From Variovorax guangxiensis (GTDB lineage Bacteria; Pseudomonadota; Gammaproteobacteria; Burkholderiales; Burkholderiaceae_C), in the NCBI RefSeq assembly GCF_003952165.1, contig NZ_RXFT01000017.1:1-64000 (forward strand): 64,000 bases of DNA, read 5' to 3'. The translations under genes and the position numbers were made by a program. The notes under the pieces are model-generated. The model worked only from the letters and a program-made list of their open reading frames with translations, did no database searches and was not told the origin of the DNA. Positions 34,548 through 43,602 of this stretch are shown one piece after another. Each line of letters starts with the position of its first letter. Positions within the stretch are counted from its first letter, which is position 1.

Positions 34548-35993
34548 ATGACAATGACGAAATTCATTCCAACGGCACTGGCCGCGGCAATGCTGCTGGC
34601 CGGCTGCTCGCTGATCCCGACCTACGAGCGCCCCGCCGCGCCGGTGCCCACCACCTACCCGGGCGACCCGTCGCAGCCTCCGGGCCAGGCCGCGGCCACC
34701 CTGCCGTGGCAGGACTTCTTCACCGACCCGCGCCTGGCGGGCCTGATCCGCACGGCGCTCGCGAACAACCGCGACCTGCGCGTGTCGGTGCTCAACATCG
34801 AGCAGGCGCGCGCGCAGTTCCAGATCGAGCGCTCGAACCTGTTCCCCGCGCTCGGCCTGACGGGCACGGGCTCGCGCTCGAGCCCCAACGCCTACCAGGC
34901 GATCGACCCGAGCCAGGGCAGCGTTTCGTCGCAGTACGCCGTCAACTTCGGCTTCACCTCGTGGGAGATCGACTTCTTCGGCCGCATCCGCGCGCTGAAG
35001 GACCAGGCGCTGGCCCAGTACCTCGCCACGGACGAGACCCGCAAGGCGGTGCAGATCAGCCTGATCGCTTCGGTGGCCAACGGCTGGCTCACGCTGCTGG
35101 CCGACGACGAGCTGCTGGAGATCACGCGCCAGACGATGGTCACGCGCGAGGAGTCGGTGCGCCTCACGAAGCTGCGCTTCGACAACGGCGTGTCGTCCGA
35201 ACTCGATTTCCAGTCGGCGAACTCGGCGCTGGAAACCGCGCGTGCCGCCTATGCGCAGCAACTGCGCGCCCGCGCACAGGACGAGAACGCTCTCGCCCTG
35301 CTGCTGGGCGCGCCTGTGCCGGCCGATGCCACCGCCGGCGGCGCCAAGGGCCTGGACGGCATCAAGCCGATGCCCGACGTGCCGGCCGGCCTGCCTTCGG
35401 ACCTGCTGGCCGAACGTCCCGACATCCGCTCGGCCGAGCAGCAGCTGATAGCGGCCAACGCCAACATCGGCGCGGCGCGCGCGAACTTCTTCCCGCGCGT
35501 GTCGCTGACGAGTTCCATCGGCACCGCGAGCAGCGAGTTCTCGGGCCTGTTCGACCGCGGCTCCAAGGCCTGGTCCTTCGCGCCCACGGTGACGCTGCCC
35601 ATCTTCGACGCCGGCCGCAACATCGCCACGCTCGACTCGGCCAAGGCCGGGCGCGAGATCGCGGTGGCGCAGTACGAGAAGTCGATCCAGACGGCGTTCC
35701 GCGAAGTGGCCGACGCACTCGCGGGCCGCGCGACGCTGGGCGAGCAGGCGCGCGCGCAGCGTGCGCAGGCCGACGCGGAAGCCGTGCGCTTCAAGCTCTC
35801 CGACCTGCGTTATCGCAACGGCATCGCCAGCGCGCTCGACCTGCTCGACGCGCAGCGCTCGCTGTTCACTGCGCAGCAGTCGGCTGTGACGACGCGCCTG
35901 CTGCAGCTGCAGAACCAGGTCACGCTGTACAAGACGCTGGGTGGCGGCTGGGCCACGCGCGACAGCAACGACGCGGCGGGCGGCAAGGGCTGA
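34548..35993 (+). CDS. RND efflux outer-membrane channel lipoprotein (OprM/TtgC, NodT family)
   Basis: A 481-residue TolC-like factor. The signal peptide ends in the lipobox LLAGCS (cysteine near residue 20). Two OEP repeats follow: QDFFTDPRLAGLIRTALANN with helical tunnel sequences, and LPSDLLAERPDIRSAEQQLI in the second half. TTYPGDP near residue 35 belongs to the usual N-terminal linker. Completes the three-gene efflux system; a repeat element separates it from the pump gene, which may lower coupling. Confidence 0.95.
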   Translation: MTMTKFIPTALAAAMLLAGCSLIPTYERPAAPVPTTYPGDPSQPPGQAAATLPWQDFFTDPRLAGLIRTALANNRDLRVSVLNIEQARAQFQIERSNLFPALGLTGTGSRSSPNAYQAIDPSQGSVSSQYAVNFGFTSWEIDFFGRIRALKDQALAQYLATDETRKAVQISLIASVANGWLTLLADDELLEITRQTMVTREESVRLTKLRFDNGVSSELDFQSANSALETARAAYAQQLRARAQDENALALLLGAPVPADATAGGAKGLDGIKPMPDVPAGLPSDLLAERPDIRSAEQQLIAANANIGAARANFFPRVSLTSSIGTASSEFSGLFDRGSKAWSFAPTVTLPIFDAGRNIATLDSAKAGREIAVAQYEKSIQTAFREVADALAGRATLGEQARAQRAQADAEAVRFKLSDLRYRNGIASALDLLDAQRSLFTAQQSAVTTRLLQLQNQVTLYKTLGGGWATRDSNDAAGGKG

Positions 35994-36003
35994 GGAAGCT
36001 CCC

Positions 36004-36029
36004 GGCGTCTCGGAAGGTCCCGAGACGCC
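36004..36029 (+). terminator. Hairpin terminator after the efflux operon
   Basis: GGCGTCTCGG and CCGAGACGCC pair perfectly around a six-base loop, 11 bp after the channel gene stop. There is no T-run. Confidence 0.55.
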
Positions 36030-36079
36030 AAGGCGTCCCATAAGGGAGGTCCCTTGCTCCTGCCGGCAAGGGCTCTCTC

Positions 36080-36085
36080 TATAAT
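36080..36085 (+). promoter_or_regulatory. Probable -10 element (TATAAT) of the cytochrome gene
   Basis: A consensus TATAAT lies 54 bp upstream of the cytochrome start. The -35 is poor (TTGCTC is 20 bases upstream), so the assignment is tentative. Confidence 0.45.
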
Positions 36086-36139
36086 CGCCGGTTGGTTAGG
36101 AAAAGCCCCCCGACGAGCCCCCGATAATTGAGGACGCGA

Positions 36140-36760
36140 ATGAGCGCAGACCCGCATTACCAGGCCACAGAAGAAGCCCACACCGGGCCGATCAAGAACC
36201 CGAAGCAACTGCTGCTCGCGGTATTTTTTTCCTTCATTGCCCCGATCCTGATCATCGTGGGTCTTGTCTCCTACGTGGTCTCGGGCAACAAGCCCGCCGG
36301 CACCGCCCAGGGCGACAACATGGCGCTCTACGGCGTCACCAAGGAAGCGCGAGACCGCGAAGTGGCCGAGCGCCTCAAGAAGGTCGGCAGCATCGAGATC
36401 CGTGACGCCAACCGCCCGCTCGCAGCCGGCGAGGCCGTATTCAAGGCCCAGTGCGTCGCCTGCCACGGAGCGCCCGGCATCCCCGGTGCCCCCCACCTGA
36501 ACGACGCGGCAGCCTGGGGCCCGCGCATCGGCCAGGGCTACGCAACGCTGCTCGAACACGCCCTGAAGGGCAAGGGCGCCATGCCTCCGCAGGGCGGCGG
36601 CGACTTCGAAGACCTCGAAGTCGGCCGTGCCGTGGTCTACATGGCCAATGCCGGCGGCGCCAAGTTCCCAGTGCCGGATCGCCCTGCCGCAGCCGCGGCG
36701 CCGGCCGAAGGCGCTTCGGGCGCGGCGCCTGCCGCACCGGCGAGCGCGCCAGCCAAGTAA
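36140..36760 (+). CDS. Membrane-anchored c5-type cytochrome c
   Basis: A 206-residue monohaem cytochrome. An N-terminal cytoplasmic stretch is followed by one transmembrane anchor (about residues 28-52, LLLAVFFSFIAPILIIVGLV). The periplasmic domain has CVACH haem attachment near residue 113 and the sixth ligand methionine in GKGAMPPQGGG. A low-complexity Ala/Pro tail ends the protein. It likely carries electrons to a terminal oxidase. GAGG precedes ATG 36140. It has its own promoter and terminator. Confidence 0.92.
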   Translation: MSADPHYQATEEAHTGPIKNPKQLLLAVFFSFIAPILIIVGLVSYVVSGNKPAGTAQGDNMALYGVTKEARDREVAERLKKVGSIEIRDANRPLAAGEAVFKAQCVACHGAPGIPGAPHLNDAAAWGPRIGQGYATLLEHALKGKGAMPPQGGGDFEDLEVGRAVVYMANAGGAKFPVPDRPAAAAAPAEGASGAAPAAPASAPAK

Positions 36761-36789
36761 GCGTTTTCCCTAATCAGCCAAAAGAAGAA

Positions 36790-36814
36790 AGCCGGCCCAG
36801 CGCCGGCTTTTTCT
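36790..36814 (+). terminator. Rho-independent terminator of the cytochrome gene
   Basis: AAGCCGGC and GCCGGCTT form an 8-bp stem with a 5-base loop followed by TTTTC. It lies 29 bp after the stop and can also serve the convergent minus-strand gene. Confidence 0.85.
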
Positions 36815-36821
36815 TTTCCGC

Positions 36822-37376
36822 TCAGGTGGTGTGCGGGACGGCTGCGTGGCGTCCGGCCGGGCTCAGCACGTGTCCGAAACGCGCGGGCAGATCGCTGGCC
36901 TGCACCGTCTCCGGCGTCCAGATCCCGCGTTCGACAGCCTCGGCCGCGATGCCCACGTCCTGCGTGTGCACCAGCCCGAGCCCCAGCGGCGAGGCCAGAT
37001 AGAGCCGTCCGTCCTCGTCGAGCAGGCAGCCCGACACCGTGACCGCCGCGCCCGTATGAGCGATGACGGCGAAGCCCCCGCTCGCATCCTCGGCGACACG
37101 CCATACCAGCGGTGCCGCCTCCAACTCCACGTACACGCGCTGCGGTCCGTTCTGGAAGAACCACTGTCCTTCGTCGTCGTGCTCGTAGTTGCGGTGGATG
37201 AATTCGATCAGCTTGTCGTGCCGCAGCATCGAGCCCTTGGCCGTGCGGAACGGGCCCTGCGCCTGGGTGCGGTCGTCGCGCATGTACCAGTTGCCGCGCG
37301 CATCCAGGCCCAGCCAGCCGTAGCAGTGCGGCACGTTGGGCCATTTGGCGAGCGCCTGCTTGACGATGTCATCCAT
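36822..37376 (-). CDS. Conserved hypothetical protein (DUF2946-type label uncertain)
   Basis: A 184-residue soluble protein starting MDDIVKQALAKWPNVPHCYG. It continues WLGLDARGNWYMRDDRTQAQ and GSMLRHDKLIEFIHRNYEHD, then a beta-rich domain (QWFFQNGPQRVYVELEAAPL). Proteins like this are common in Comamonadaceae and I recall them under a DUF2946 label; no function is known to me. It is four bases from the hydrolase gene on the same strand, with which it is probably cotranscribed. In-frame codons upstream of 37376 overlap the hydrolase gene and look non-coding. Confidence 0.8.
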   Translation of the reverse strand: MDDIVKQALAKWPNVPHCYGWLGLDARGNWYMRDDRTQAQGPFRTAKGSMLRHDKLIEFIHRNYEHDDEGQWFFQNGPQRVYVELEAAPLVWRVAEDASGGFAVIAHTGAAVTVSGCLLDEDGRLYLASPLGLGLVHTQDVGIAAEAVERGIWTPETVQASDLPARFGHVLSPAGRHAAVPHTT

Positions 37377-37380
37377 GGCG

Positions 37381-38466
37381 TCATTCTCGTCCCGGCGGCA
37401 AGCCCCCGCCGTCAGCGGAGGCGCCGCCGTGCAGCTGCAGCCAGCCACCGACCTGTTCCGGCATGCCCCGCACATGCCCTGGCGGCAGCCCCATCGGAAA
37501 GCCGACGTGCCCGCCGTGCTCGGGCTGCCACAGCGTGACGTGCGAACCGACTTCGCCAGGCCTTGGCAGGCTGCGCGCCGGAATGAATGGATCGTTGCGC
37601 GCATTCACCACCAGCGCCGGCACGCGGATGGAGGCCAGGTGCGGCTTGGCCGAGCCCCGCGCCCAGTAGTCGTCGGCATCGCGAAAGCCGTGCAGCGGCG
37701 CGGTGAAGACGTTGTCGAATTCGTAGAGGTTGCGCGTGGACACCAGCCTCTCGCGGTCGAACAGGTCCGGAAACTGCGCCAGCTTGGCCAGCGCCTTGGG
37801 CTTCATGGTCGACAGGAACATGCGCGTGTAGACCAGCTTGTTGAAGCCCTTGCCGATGGCCTCGCCGCCCGCGGCGAGGTCCAGCGGCGCGCAGACCGAA
37901 GCCACGGCGCTCACCACGCCCGTGGCGGTTTCTCCCGCCTCGGAAGCCCATCGCATCAGCGCATTGCCGCCCAGAGACACGCCCGCGGCCAGCACCGGGC
38001 CGCCGCCCTTTTTCACATGCTGCTCGCGCATGCGCGCGAGGATCCAGCCGATCTCCTCGAAGTCGCCCGAGTGGTACGCGCGCGGCGCGAGGTTCATCTC
38101 GCCGCTGCAGCCGCGGAAATGAGGTACCGCGAAGGCCATGCCGCGCGATGCCGCGAAGGTTGCGAAGGCCTCGGCGTAGTGGCTGCGCGACGAGCCTTCG
38201 AGCCCGTGGAACAGCACCAGCAGCGGCCGCGCGCCGGGCATCGGCGCGTCGACGAAATCGACGTCGATGAAGTCGCTGCCATCCGGCGTCGACCAGCGCT
38301 CGCGCCGGTAGGCCGGCGCCTGGCCTTCGAAGCGGCGGGCATAGAGCGCGGCCCAGATGGTCTGCAGGTTGCCGCCGGGCAGCCAGCGCGGCGCGGTGTA
38401 GTCCATCGGCTGGAGGGAGGTTCCGGCAGAGGCAGCCGGAGAGAAGGAAGCGACCGGAGAAAGCAT
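37381..38466 (-). CDS. YheT-like alpha/beta hydrolase
   Basis: A 361-residue hydrolase of the YheT/ABHD1-3 family. WLPGGNLQTIWAALYARRFE, LLVLFHGLEGSSRSHYAEAF and NFRGCSGE-like HFRGCSGEMN are the family signatures. The nucleophile elbow is GVSLGGNALMRW, the acid is in LVVNARNDPFIP and the histidine in EHGGHVGF. Start 38466 (MLSPVASFSP) lacks a clear ribosome site; MDYTAPRW at 38406 is an alternative that begins nearer to the conserved region. Substrates of this family in bacteria are not settled. Confidence 0.85.
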   Translation of the reverse strand: MLSPVASFSPAASAGTSLQPMDYTAPRWLPGGNLQTIWAALYARRFEGQAPAYRRERWSTPDGSDFIDVDFVDAPMPGARPLLVLFHGLEGSSRSHYAEAFATFAASRGMAFAVPHFRGCSGEMNLAPRAYHSGDFEEIGWILARMREQHVKKGGGPVLAAGVSLGGNALMRWASEAGETATGVVSAVASVCAPLDLAAGGEAIGKGFNKLVYTRMFLSTMKPKALAKLAQFPDLFDRERLVSTRNLYEFDNVFTAPLHGFRDADDYWARGSAKPHLASIRVPALVVNARNDPFIPARSLPRPGEVGSHVTLWQPEHGGHVGFPMGLPPGHVRGMPEQVGGWLQLHGGASADGGGLPPGRE

Positions 38467-38473
38467 CAATCGA

Positions 38474-38926
38474 TCAATGCAGGACCTGGGGCGGATCGTT
38501 GGCGTCGTCCGGCTCGCGCGCGGTGCCGGGGCTCGCATGGTGCGCCACCATGCGCCAGCCCTGCGCGGTCTTGTGATAGACGTTGGTGGCCAGCACGAAG
38601 GCATGGCGCGGGCCTTCGGCGGTGAGCACCTCGATGCGCTCGAGCACGTTGTGCACCGCGCTCGCGAGCGAATCGATCTTGCGCACCCGCGCGGGCATGG
38701 CGTGGATCGCACCGTTGCCGAACATCTGCTCGAAGGCAGCGCGGATCGCCACGGCGCCCACCAGCCTCGGGCCGCCGGGGTGCACGCAGAACACCTCGTC
38801 CTCGTCGGCCCAGCAGGCCATCAGCGCGTCGATGTCGCCGCGCTGCAGCGCTTCGTAGAAAGCCGCCTCGACGTCGTCGGCGGTGCCGCCGATGGCCGCG
38901 GCGGCGCGGAGTGGGGTCTTGGGCAT
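38474..38926 (-). CDS. SnoaL/NTF2-like protein (DUF4440 type)
   Basis: A 150-residue cone-shaped NTF2-fold protein: DVEAAFYEALQRGDIDALMA, CWADEDEVFCVHPGG, AIRAAFEQMF and a final TAQGWRMVAHHASP strand. Such proteins are ketosteroid-isomerase-like enzymes or ligand-binding proteins. It is seven bases upstream of the YheT-like gene and heads this minus-strand group, divergent from the rut operon across 218 bp. Confidence 0.82.
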   Translation of the reverse strand: MPKTPLRAAAAIGGTADDVEAAFYEALQRGDIDALMACWADEDEVFCVHPGGPRLVGAVAIRAAFEQMFGNGAIHAMPARVRKIDSLASAVHNVLERIEVLTAEGPRHAFVLATNVYHKTAQGWRMVAHHASPGTAREPDDANDPPQVLH

Positions 38927-39025
38927 GGCGTGATTTTGCCGCGTGCTCCGTGACGCGGGCGCTGCACCGCTTTGGCCCCGGCCGCACCGCGGTGCCGCAG
39001 CCCGGCCGAATCTTCTGCTCCGTTT

Positions 39026-39041
39026 TGGACCAAATGGTCAA
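39026..39041. promoter_or_regulatory. RutR operator upstream of rutA
   Basis: TGGACCAAATGGTCAA matches the known RutR consensus TTGACCAnnTGGTCAA with one mismatch. It lies 53 bp before the -24 element and 104 bp before the rutA start. Uracil or thymine would release RutR. Confidence 0.8.
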
Positions 39042-39093
39042 AAGGAAAGCGCGGATTTTCCACAAGCCATTGATATCAAAGAACTTATTCAAC

Positions 39094-39109
39094 TGGCACG
39101 GTGCATGCA
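39094..39109 (+). promoter_or_regulatory. Sigma-54 (-24/-12) promoter of the rut operon
   Basis: TGGCACGGTGCATGCA has GG and GC separated by ten bases, as sigma-54 promoters require, and lies 36 bp before the rutA start. An NtrC-type half site (TGCACCGCTTTGG, 38963-38975) lies upstream. E. coli rut is NtrC/sigma-54 dependent, so this fits. Confidence 0.7.
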
Positions 39110-39144
39110 AGGAGCCTCCCGAACCCGCAACAGGAGCCCTTCCA

Positions 39145-40257
<1,113 letters not shown>

Positions 40258-40270
40258 GCAGGAGCGCCAA

Positions 40271-41071
40271 ATGACCACTCCGGCACGCAACACCACCCTC
40301 ACGTCGAACACGCCCGTGGGCGCGCCGCGCGCACCCGGTGCGCCCGCGCCGCTGGTACTGCCCGCGCGCCCCGAGCCGCTGGCGCTGAACGCCACCGACT
40401 CCGCGCTGATCGTGGTCGACATGCAGAACGCCTACGCCTCCATCGGCGGATACGTCGATTCGGCCGGCTTCGATATCTCCGGCGCACAGGGCACCATCGC
40501 CAGCATCTCGCGCAGCATCGCGGCGGCGCGCGCGGCCGGCATGCTGGTCGTGTTCCTGCAGAACGGCTGGGACGCGGCCTACGTGGAAGCCGGCGGCCCC
40601 GGCTCGCCCAACTGGCACAAGTCGAACGCGCTCAAGACCATGCGCGCCCGGCCCGAGCTGCAGGGCAAGTTCCTCGCCAAGGGCGGCTGGGACTACGAAC
40701 TCATCGAGGAGATGAAGCCCCAGCCCGGCGACATCGTCGTGCCCAAGACGCGCTACAGCGGCTTCTTCAACAGCACGCTCGACAGCACGCTGCGCTCGCG
40801 CGGCATCCGCCACCTGGTGTTCACCGGCATCGCCACCAACGTGTGCGTCGAATCGACGCTGCGCGACGCCTTCCACCTCGAGTACTTCGCCGTGATGCTG
40901 GAAGACGCCACGCACGAGCTCGGCGGGCCCGCCATCCAGAAGGCATCGGTCTACAACGTCGAGACCTTCTTCGGCTGGGTGTCCACGACGGAGCACTTCT
41001 GCAGCACCTTCGCGCCCTCCCTCAACACGCAAGCCGCTCAGCCCGCAAAGGCCGAGGCGGCCGTCGCCTGA
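40271..41071 (+). CDS. rutB: Ureidoacrylate amidohydrolase RutB
   Basis: A 266-residue isochorismatase-fold hydrolase that splits (peroxy)ureidoacrylate to carbamate and aminoacrylate, releasing the first ammonium. The catalytic triad is visible: Asp in ALIVVDMQNAYAS, Lys in VVPKTRYSGFF and Cys in GIATNVCVESTLRD. The first 35 residues (Thr/Ala/Pro-rich) are longer than needed for the fold. It starts 13 bp after rutA, with AGGAG upstream. Confidence 0.95.
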   Translation: MTTPARNTTLTSNTPVGAPRAPGAPAPLVLPARPEPLALNATDSALIVVDMQNAYASIGGYVDSAGFDISGAQGTIASISRSIAAARAAGMLVVFLQNGWDAAYVEAGGPGSPNWHKSNALKTMRARPELQGKFLAKGGWDYELIEEMKPQPGDIVVPKTRYSGFFNSTLDSTLRSRGIRHLVFTGIATNVCVESTLRDAFHLEYFAVMLEDATHELGGPAIQKASVYNVETFFGWVSTTEHFCSTFAPSLNTQAAQPAKAEAAVA

Positions 41072-41108
41072 CTTCCCTTTCCACCCTCCTCGACAAGGAC
41101 CCTCCACC

Positions 41109-41501
41109 ATGCCCAAGCAAGCCATCATTCCTCCCGGCACCGGCGTTCCCATCGCTCCCTTCGTCCCCGGCACGCTCGCCGACGGCGTGCTCTACGTGTC
41201 GGGCACGCTGCCCTTCGACAAGGACAACAACGTGGTGCACGTGGGCGACGCGAGCGCGCAGGCAAGGCACGTGCTCACCACCATCAAGGGCGTGGTCGAG
41301 GCCGCCGGCGGCACCATGGACGACGTGACCTTCAACCAGATCATGCTCAAGGACTGGGCCGACTACGCGAAGATCAACGCGGTGTACGCCGAGTTCTTCC
41401 CCGGCACCAAGCCCGCGCGCTATTGCATCCAGTGCGGCCTGGTGAAGCCCGACGCACTGGTCGAGATCGCGTCGATCGCGCACGTGGGCAAGAAGGCCTG
41501 A
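41109..41501 (+). CDS. rutC: 3-aminoacrylate deaminase RutC (RidA family)
   Basis: A 130-residue RidA/YjgF-fold trimeric enzyme that speeds the conversion of aminoacrylate to malonic semialdehyde and ammonium. The active-site signature RYCIQCGLVKPDALVEIASI includes the conserved arginine and glutamate. PFVPGTLADGVLYVSGTLPF is the typical N-terminal strand. It has AAGGA about ten bases upstream. Confidence 0.95.
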   Translation: MPKQAIIPPGTGVPIAPFVPGTLADGVLYVSGTLPFDKDNNVVHVGDASAQARHVLTTIKGVVEAAGGTMDDVTFNQIMLKDWADYAKINAVYAEFFPGTKPARYCIQCGLVKPDALVEIASIAHVGKKA

Positions 41502-41506
41502 GCTTC

Positions 41507-42313
41507 ATGAGCGCGCTGCACTACGAGGTGCACGGGCCGTCCGATGCAGCGGCCACGGTGCTGCTGTCGTCGGGCCTCGGCGGATCGGCCGGCTTCTGGC
41601 AGCCGCAGCTCGGCGCGCTGATCGCCGCAGGGCACCGCGTCATCGCCTACGACCAGCGCGGCACCGGCCGCAGCCCCGCCGCGCTGCCCGAGGCCTACGC
41701 GATCGCGCACATGGCGCGGGACGTGATCGAGATACTCGACGCGACGAACACCTCGCGGTGCCACTTCGCGGGCCATGCGCTAGGCGGCCTCGTCGGACTG
41801 CAGCTCGCGCTGGATGCGCCTTCGCGCATCGCGAGCCTCGCGCTCGTCAACGCGTGGTCGAAGCCCAACCCGCATTCGGCGCGCTGCTTCGATGCACGGC
41901 TCGCACTGCTGGGCGCATGCGGTCCGCGCGCGTACGTCGAGGCGCAGCCGATCTTCCTGTACCCCGCCGCATGGGCCGCCGAGAACGCGCAGCGCGTGGC
42001 CGATGAAGTCGACCATGCCTTCGCGCACTTCCCCGGCGAAGCCAACATGCGCGCGCGCATCGCCGCCCTGCGGGCCTTCGACGTGGATGCGCGCCTCGCC
42101 GACATCTCTGCGCCCACGCTCGTGGCCGCAGCCAGGGACGATGTGCTCGTGCCCTGGACCTGCTCGCAACGCCTGGCCGACGGCCTGCGCGACGTCACGC
42201 TCGACTTCGTGCCGCACGGCGGCCACGCGCACTGCGTGACCGAGGCCAAAGACTTCAACCGCAGCCTGCTCGACTTTCTTTCGCGGGTCAGCGCACCCGC
42301 CGTTCCAGCATGA
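41507..42313 (+). CDS. rutD: RutD, alpha/beta-fold aminoacrylate-pathway protein
   Basis: A 268-residue alpha/beta-hydrolase-fold protein acting in the aminoacrylate step of the Rut pathway. The nucleophile elbow reads FAGHALGGLVG, with alanine where a serine would normally sit; RutD proteins I know share GHAL here, so this is a family trait rather than a mutation. The Asp (ARDDVLVP) and His (HGGHAHCV) are kept. It follows rutC by five bases and overlaps rutE by four. Confidence 0.92.
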   Translation: MSALHYEVHGPSDAAATVLLSSGLGGSAGFWQPQLGALIAAGHRVIAYDQRGTGRSPAALPEAYAIAHMARDVIEILDATNTSRCHFAGHALGGLVGLQLALDAPSRIASLALVNAWSKPNPHSARCFDARLALLGACGPRAYVEAQPIFLYPAAWAAENAQRVADEVDHAFAHFPGEANMRARIAALRAFDVDARLADISAPTLVAAARDDVLVPWTCSQRLADGLRDVTLDFVPHGGHAHCVTEAKDFNRSLLDFLSRVSAPAVPA

Positions 42314-42912
42314 CCACCACCATCGCTTCCACCCTCGACGACGCCGCGCTGTCGCTGCTCTTCACCGGCGCGCGCAGCCACAACGGCTGGACCGACGAGC
42401 CCGTCACCGACGCGCAGCTCGAGCAGATCTACGCGCTCGCGAGCCTGGGCCCCACCTCGGCCAACTGCTCGCCCGCGCGCTTCGTCTTCGTGCGCACGCC
42501 CGAAGGCAAGCAGCGCCTCGCACCGGCGCTCTCCAAGGGCAACCTCGACAAGACCATGACCGCGCCAGTCACCGTGATCGCCGCGTGGGACCGCAAGTTC
42601 TACGACAGGCTGCCCACGCTGTTCCCGCATGCCGATGCACGCAGCTGGTTCACCGGCAGCCCCGAGGCCGCGCACGAGACGGCCTTTCGCAACGCCAGCC
42701 TGCAGGCCGGCTACCTGCTGCTCGCGGCGCGCGCGGTCGGGCTCGACGCGGGGCCGATGTCGGGCTTCGACAAGGCGAAGGTCGACGCGGCCTTCTTCGA
42801 GGGCACCGACTGGACCGTCAACTTCCTCATCAACCTCGGCCACGGCGACGCGTCGAAGGTGTTCGGCCGCCTGCCGCGGCTGGCCTTCGACGAGGCCTGC
42901 CTGCTGGCCTGA
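42310..42912 (+). CDS. rutE: Malonic semialdehyde reductase RutE
   Basis: A 200-residue nitroreductase-fold flavoprotein that reduces toxic malonic semialdehyde to 3-hydroxypropionate. SLLFTGARSHNGWTDEPVTD, LASLGPTSANCSPARFVFV and GPMSGFDKAKVDAAFF are characteristic RutE segments. ATG overlaps the rutD stop as ATGA, so translation is coupled. Confidence 0.95.
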   Translation: MTTTIASTLDDAALSLLFTGARSHNGWTDEPVTDAQLEQIYALASLGPTSANCSPARFVFVRTPEGKQRLAPALSKGNLDKTMTAPVTVIAAWDRKFYDRLPTLFPHADARSWFTGSPEAAHETAFRNASLQAGYLLLAARAVGLDAGPMSGFDKAKVDAAFFEGTDWTVNFLINLGHGDASKVFGRLPRLAFDEACLLA

Positions 42913-42926
42913 AGGAGTCACGCGAG

Positions 42927-43484
42927 ATGCTGCACAACGCCATGGCCTCGAACCCTGCTCCATCGTCACCCAACCCTGTCCTGCTGCCGCAGGGCCTGCA
43001 GAAGGCCGACTACCGCAATGCGATGGCGCGGCTGGGCGCGGCGGTGAACATCATCACCACCGACGGCCCGGCCGGCCGCGCCGGCTTCACCGCATCGGCA
43101 GTGTGCAGCGTGACCGACGAGCCGCCGACGCTGCTGGTGTGCCTGAATCGCTCGGCCTCGGTGTACCCGGCGTTCAAGGCGAATGGCGTGCTGTGCGTCA
43201 ACGTGCTGGCTGCCGGGCACCAGTCGCTCTCGGCGCTATTTGGCGGCAAGACGCCGATGGACGAGCGCTTCGCCGCCGCGCGCTGGAGCAGCAAGACCAC
43301 CGGTTCGCCGATGCTCGACGACGCGGCCGTGTCCTTCGACTGCCGCGTGGTGCATGCGACGAGCGCGGGCACGCACGATGTTCTTTTCTGCGAGGCCGTC
43401 TCCATCGCCATCGGCGGGGCGGCGCAGGGGCTCATCTACTTCGATCGCCGGTATCACGAGATCGCTGCGCCGCCGCAGCACTGA
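42927..43484 (+). CDS. rutF: Flavin reductase RutF
   Basis: A 185-residue FMN reductase that supplies reduced flavin to RutA. The split-barrel flavin-reductase pattern is clear: YRNAMARLGAAVNIITTDGP, GFTASAVCSVTDEPPTLLVC and CVNVLAAGHQSLSALFGG. AGGAG precedes ATG 42927. It ends the operon; no rutG permease follows, unlike the E. coli rut operon, so uptake is probably by the ABC transporters in the next operon. Confidence 0.94.
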   Translation: MLHNAMASNPAPSSPNPVLLPQGLQKADYRNAMARLGAAVNIITTDGPAGRAGFTASAVCSVTDEPPTLLVCLNRSASVYPAFKANGVLCVNVLAAGHQSLSALFGGKTPMDERFAAARWSSKTTGSPMLDDAAVSFDCRVVHATSAGTHDVLFCEAVSIAIGGAAQGLIYFDRRYHEIAAPPQH

Positions 43485-43495
43485 CCCGTTTTCTC

Positions 43496-43600
43496 CCCTC
43501 TCCCCTCGGGGAGAGGGTTAGGGTGAGGGGGTAACGGCGCTCGCAACAGCAGCAGTGACTTTCAGGCCGCCACCCTCTCCCCAAGGCCAGAGGGAGCAGG
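43496..43600. repeat. Palindromic repeats acting as bidirectional terminator between rutF and rutR
   Basis: CCCTCTCCCC - TC - GGGGAGAGGG (43496-43517) is a perfect 10-bp stem, and a related imperfect copy (CCCTCTCCCC...AGAGGGAG) lies near 43571-43594. They fill the convergent gap between rutF and rutR and belong to the widespread CCCTCTCCC-type repeat. Confidence 0.7.
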
Positions 43601-43602
43601 CC

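Noticed and set aside
31305..36041. A 1578-codon open frame on the minus strand across the efflux operon
   Set aside because: It is antisense to three well-supported genes, His/Arg/Gly-rich and without any domain; high GC keeps it open.
38941..39000. Full NtrC enhancer upstream of rutA
   Set aside because: Only a half site TGCACC and a short palindrome GCACCGCGGTGC with the wrong spacing are visible, so I did not annotate an NtrC site as a feature.
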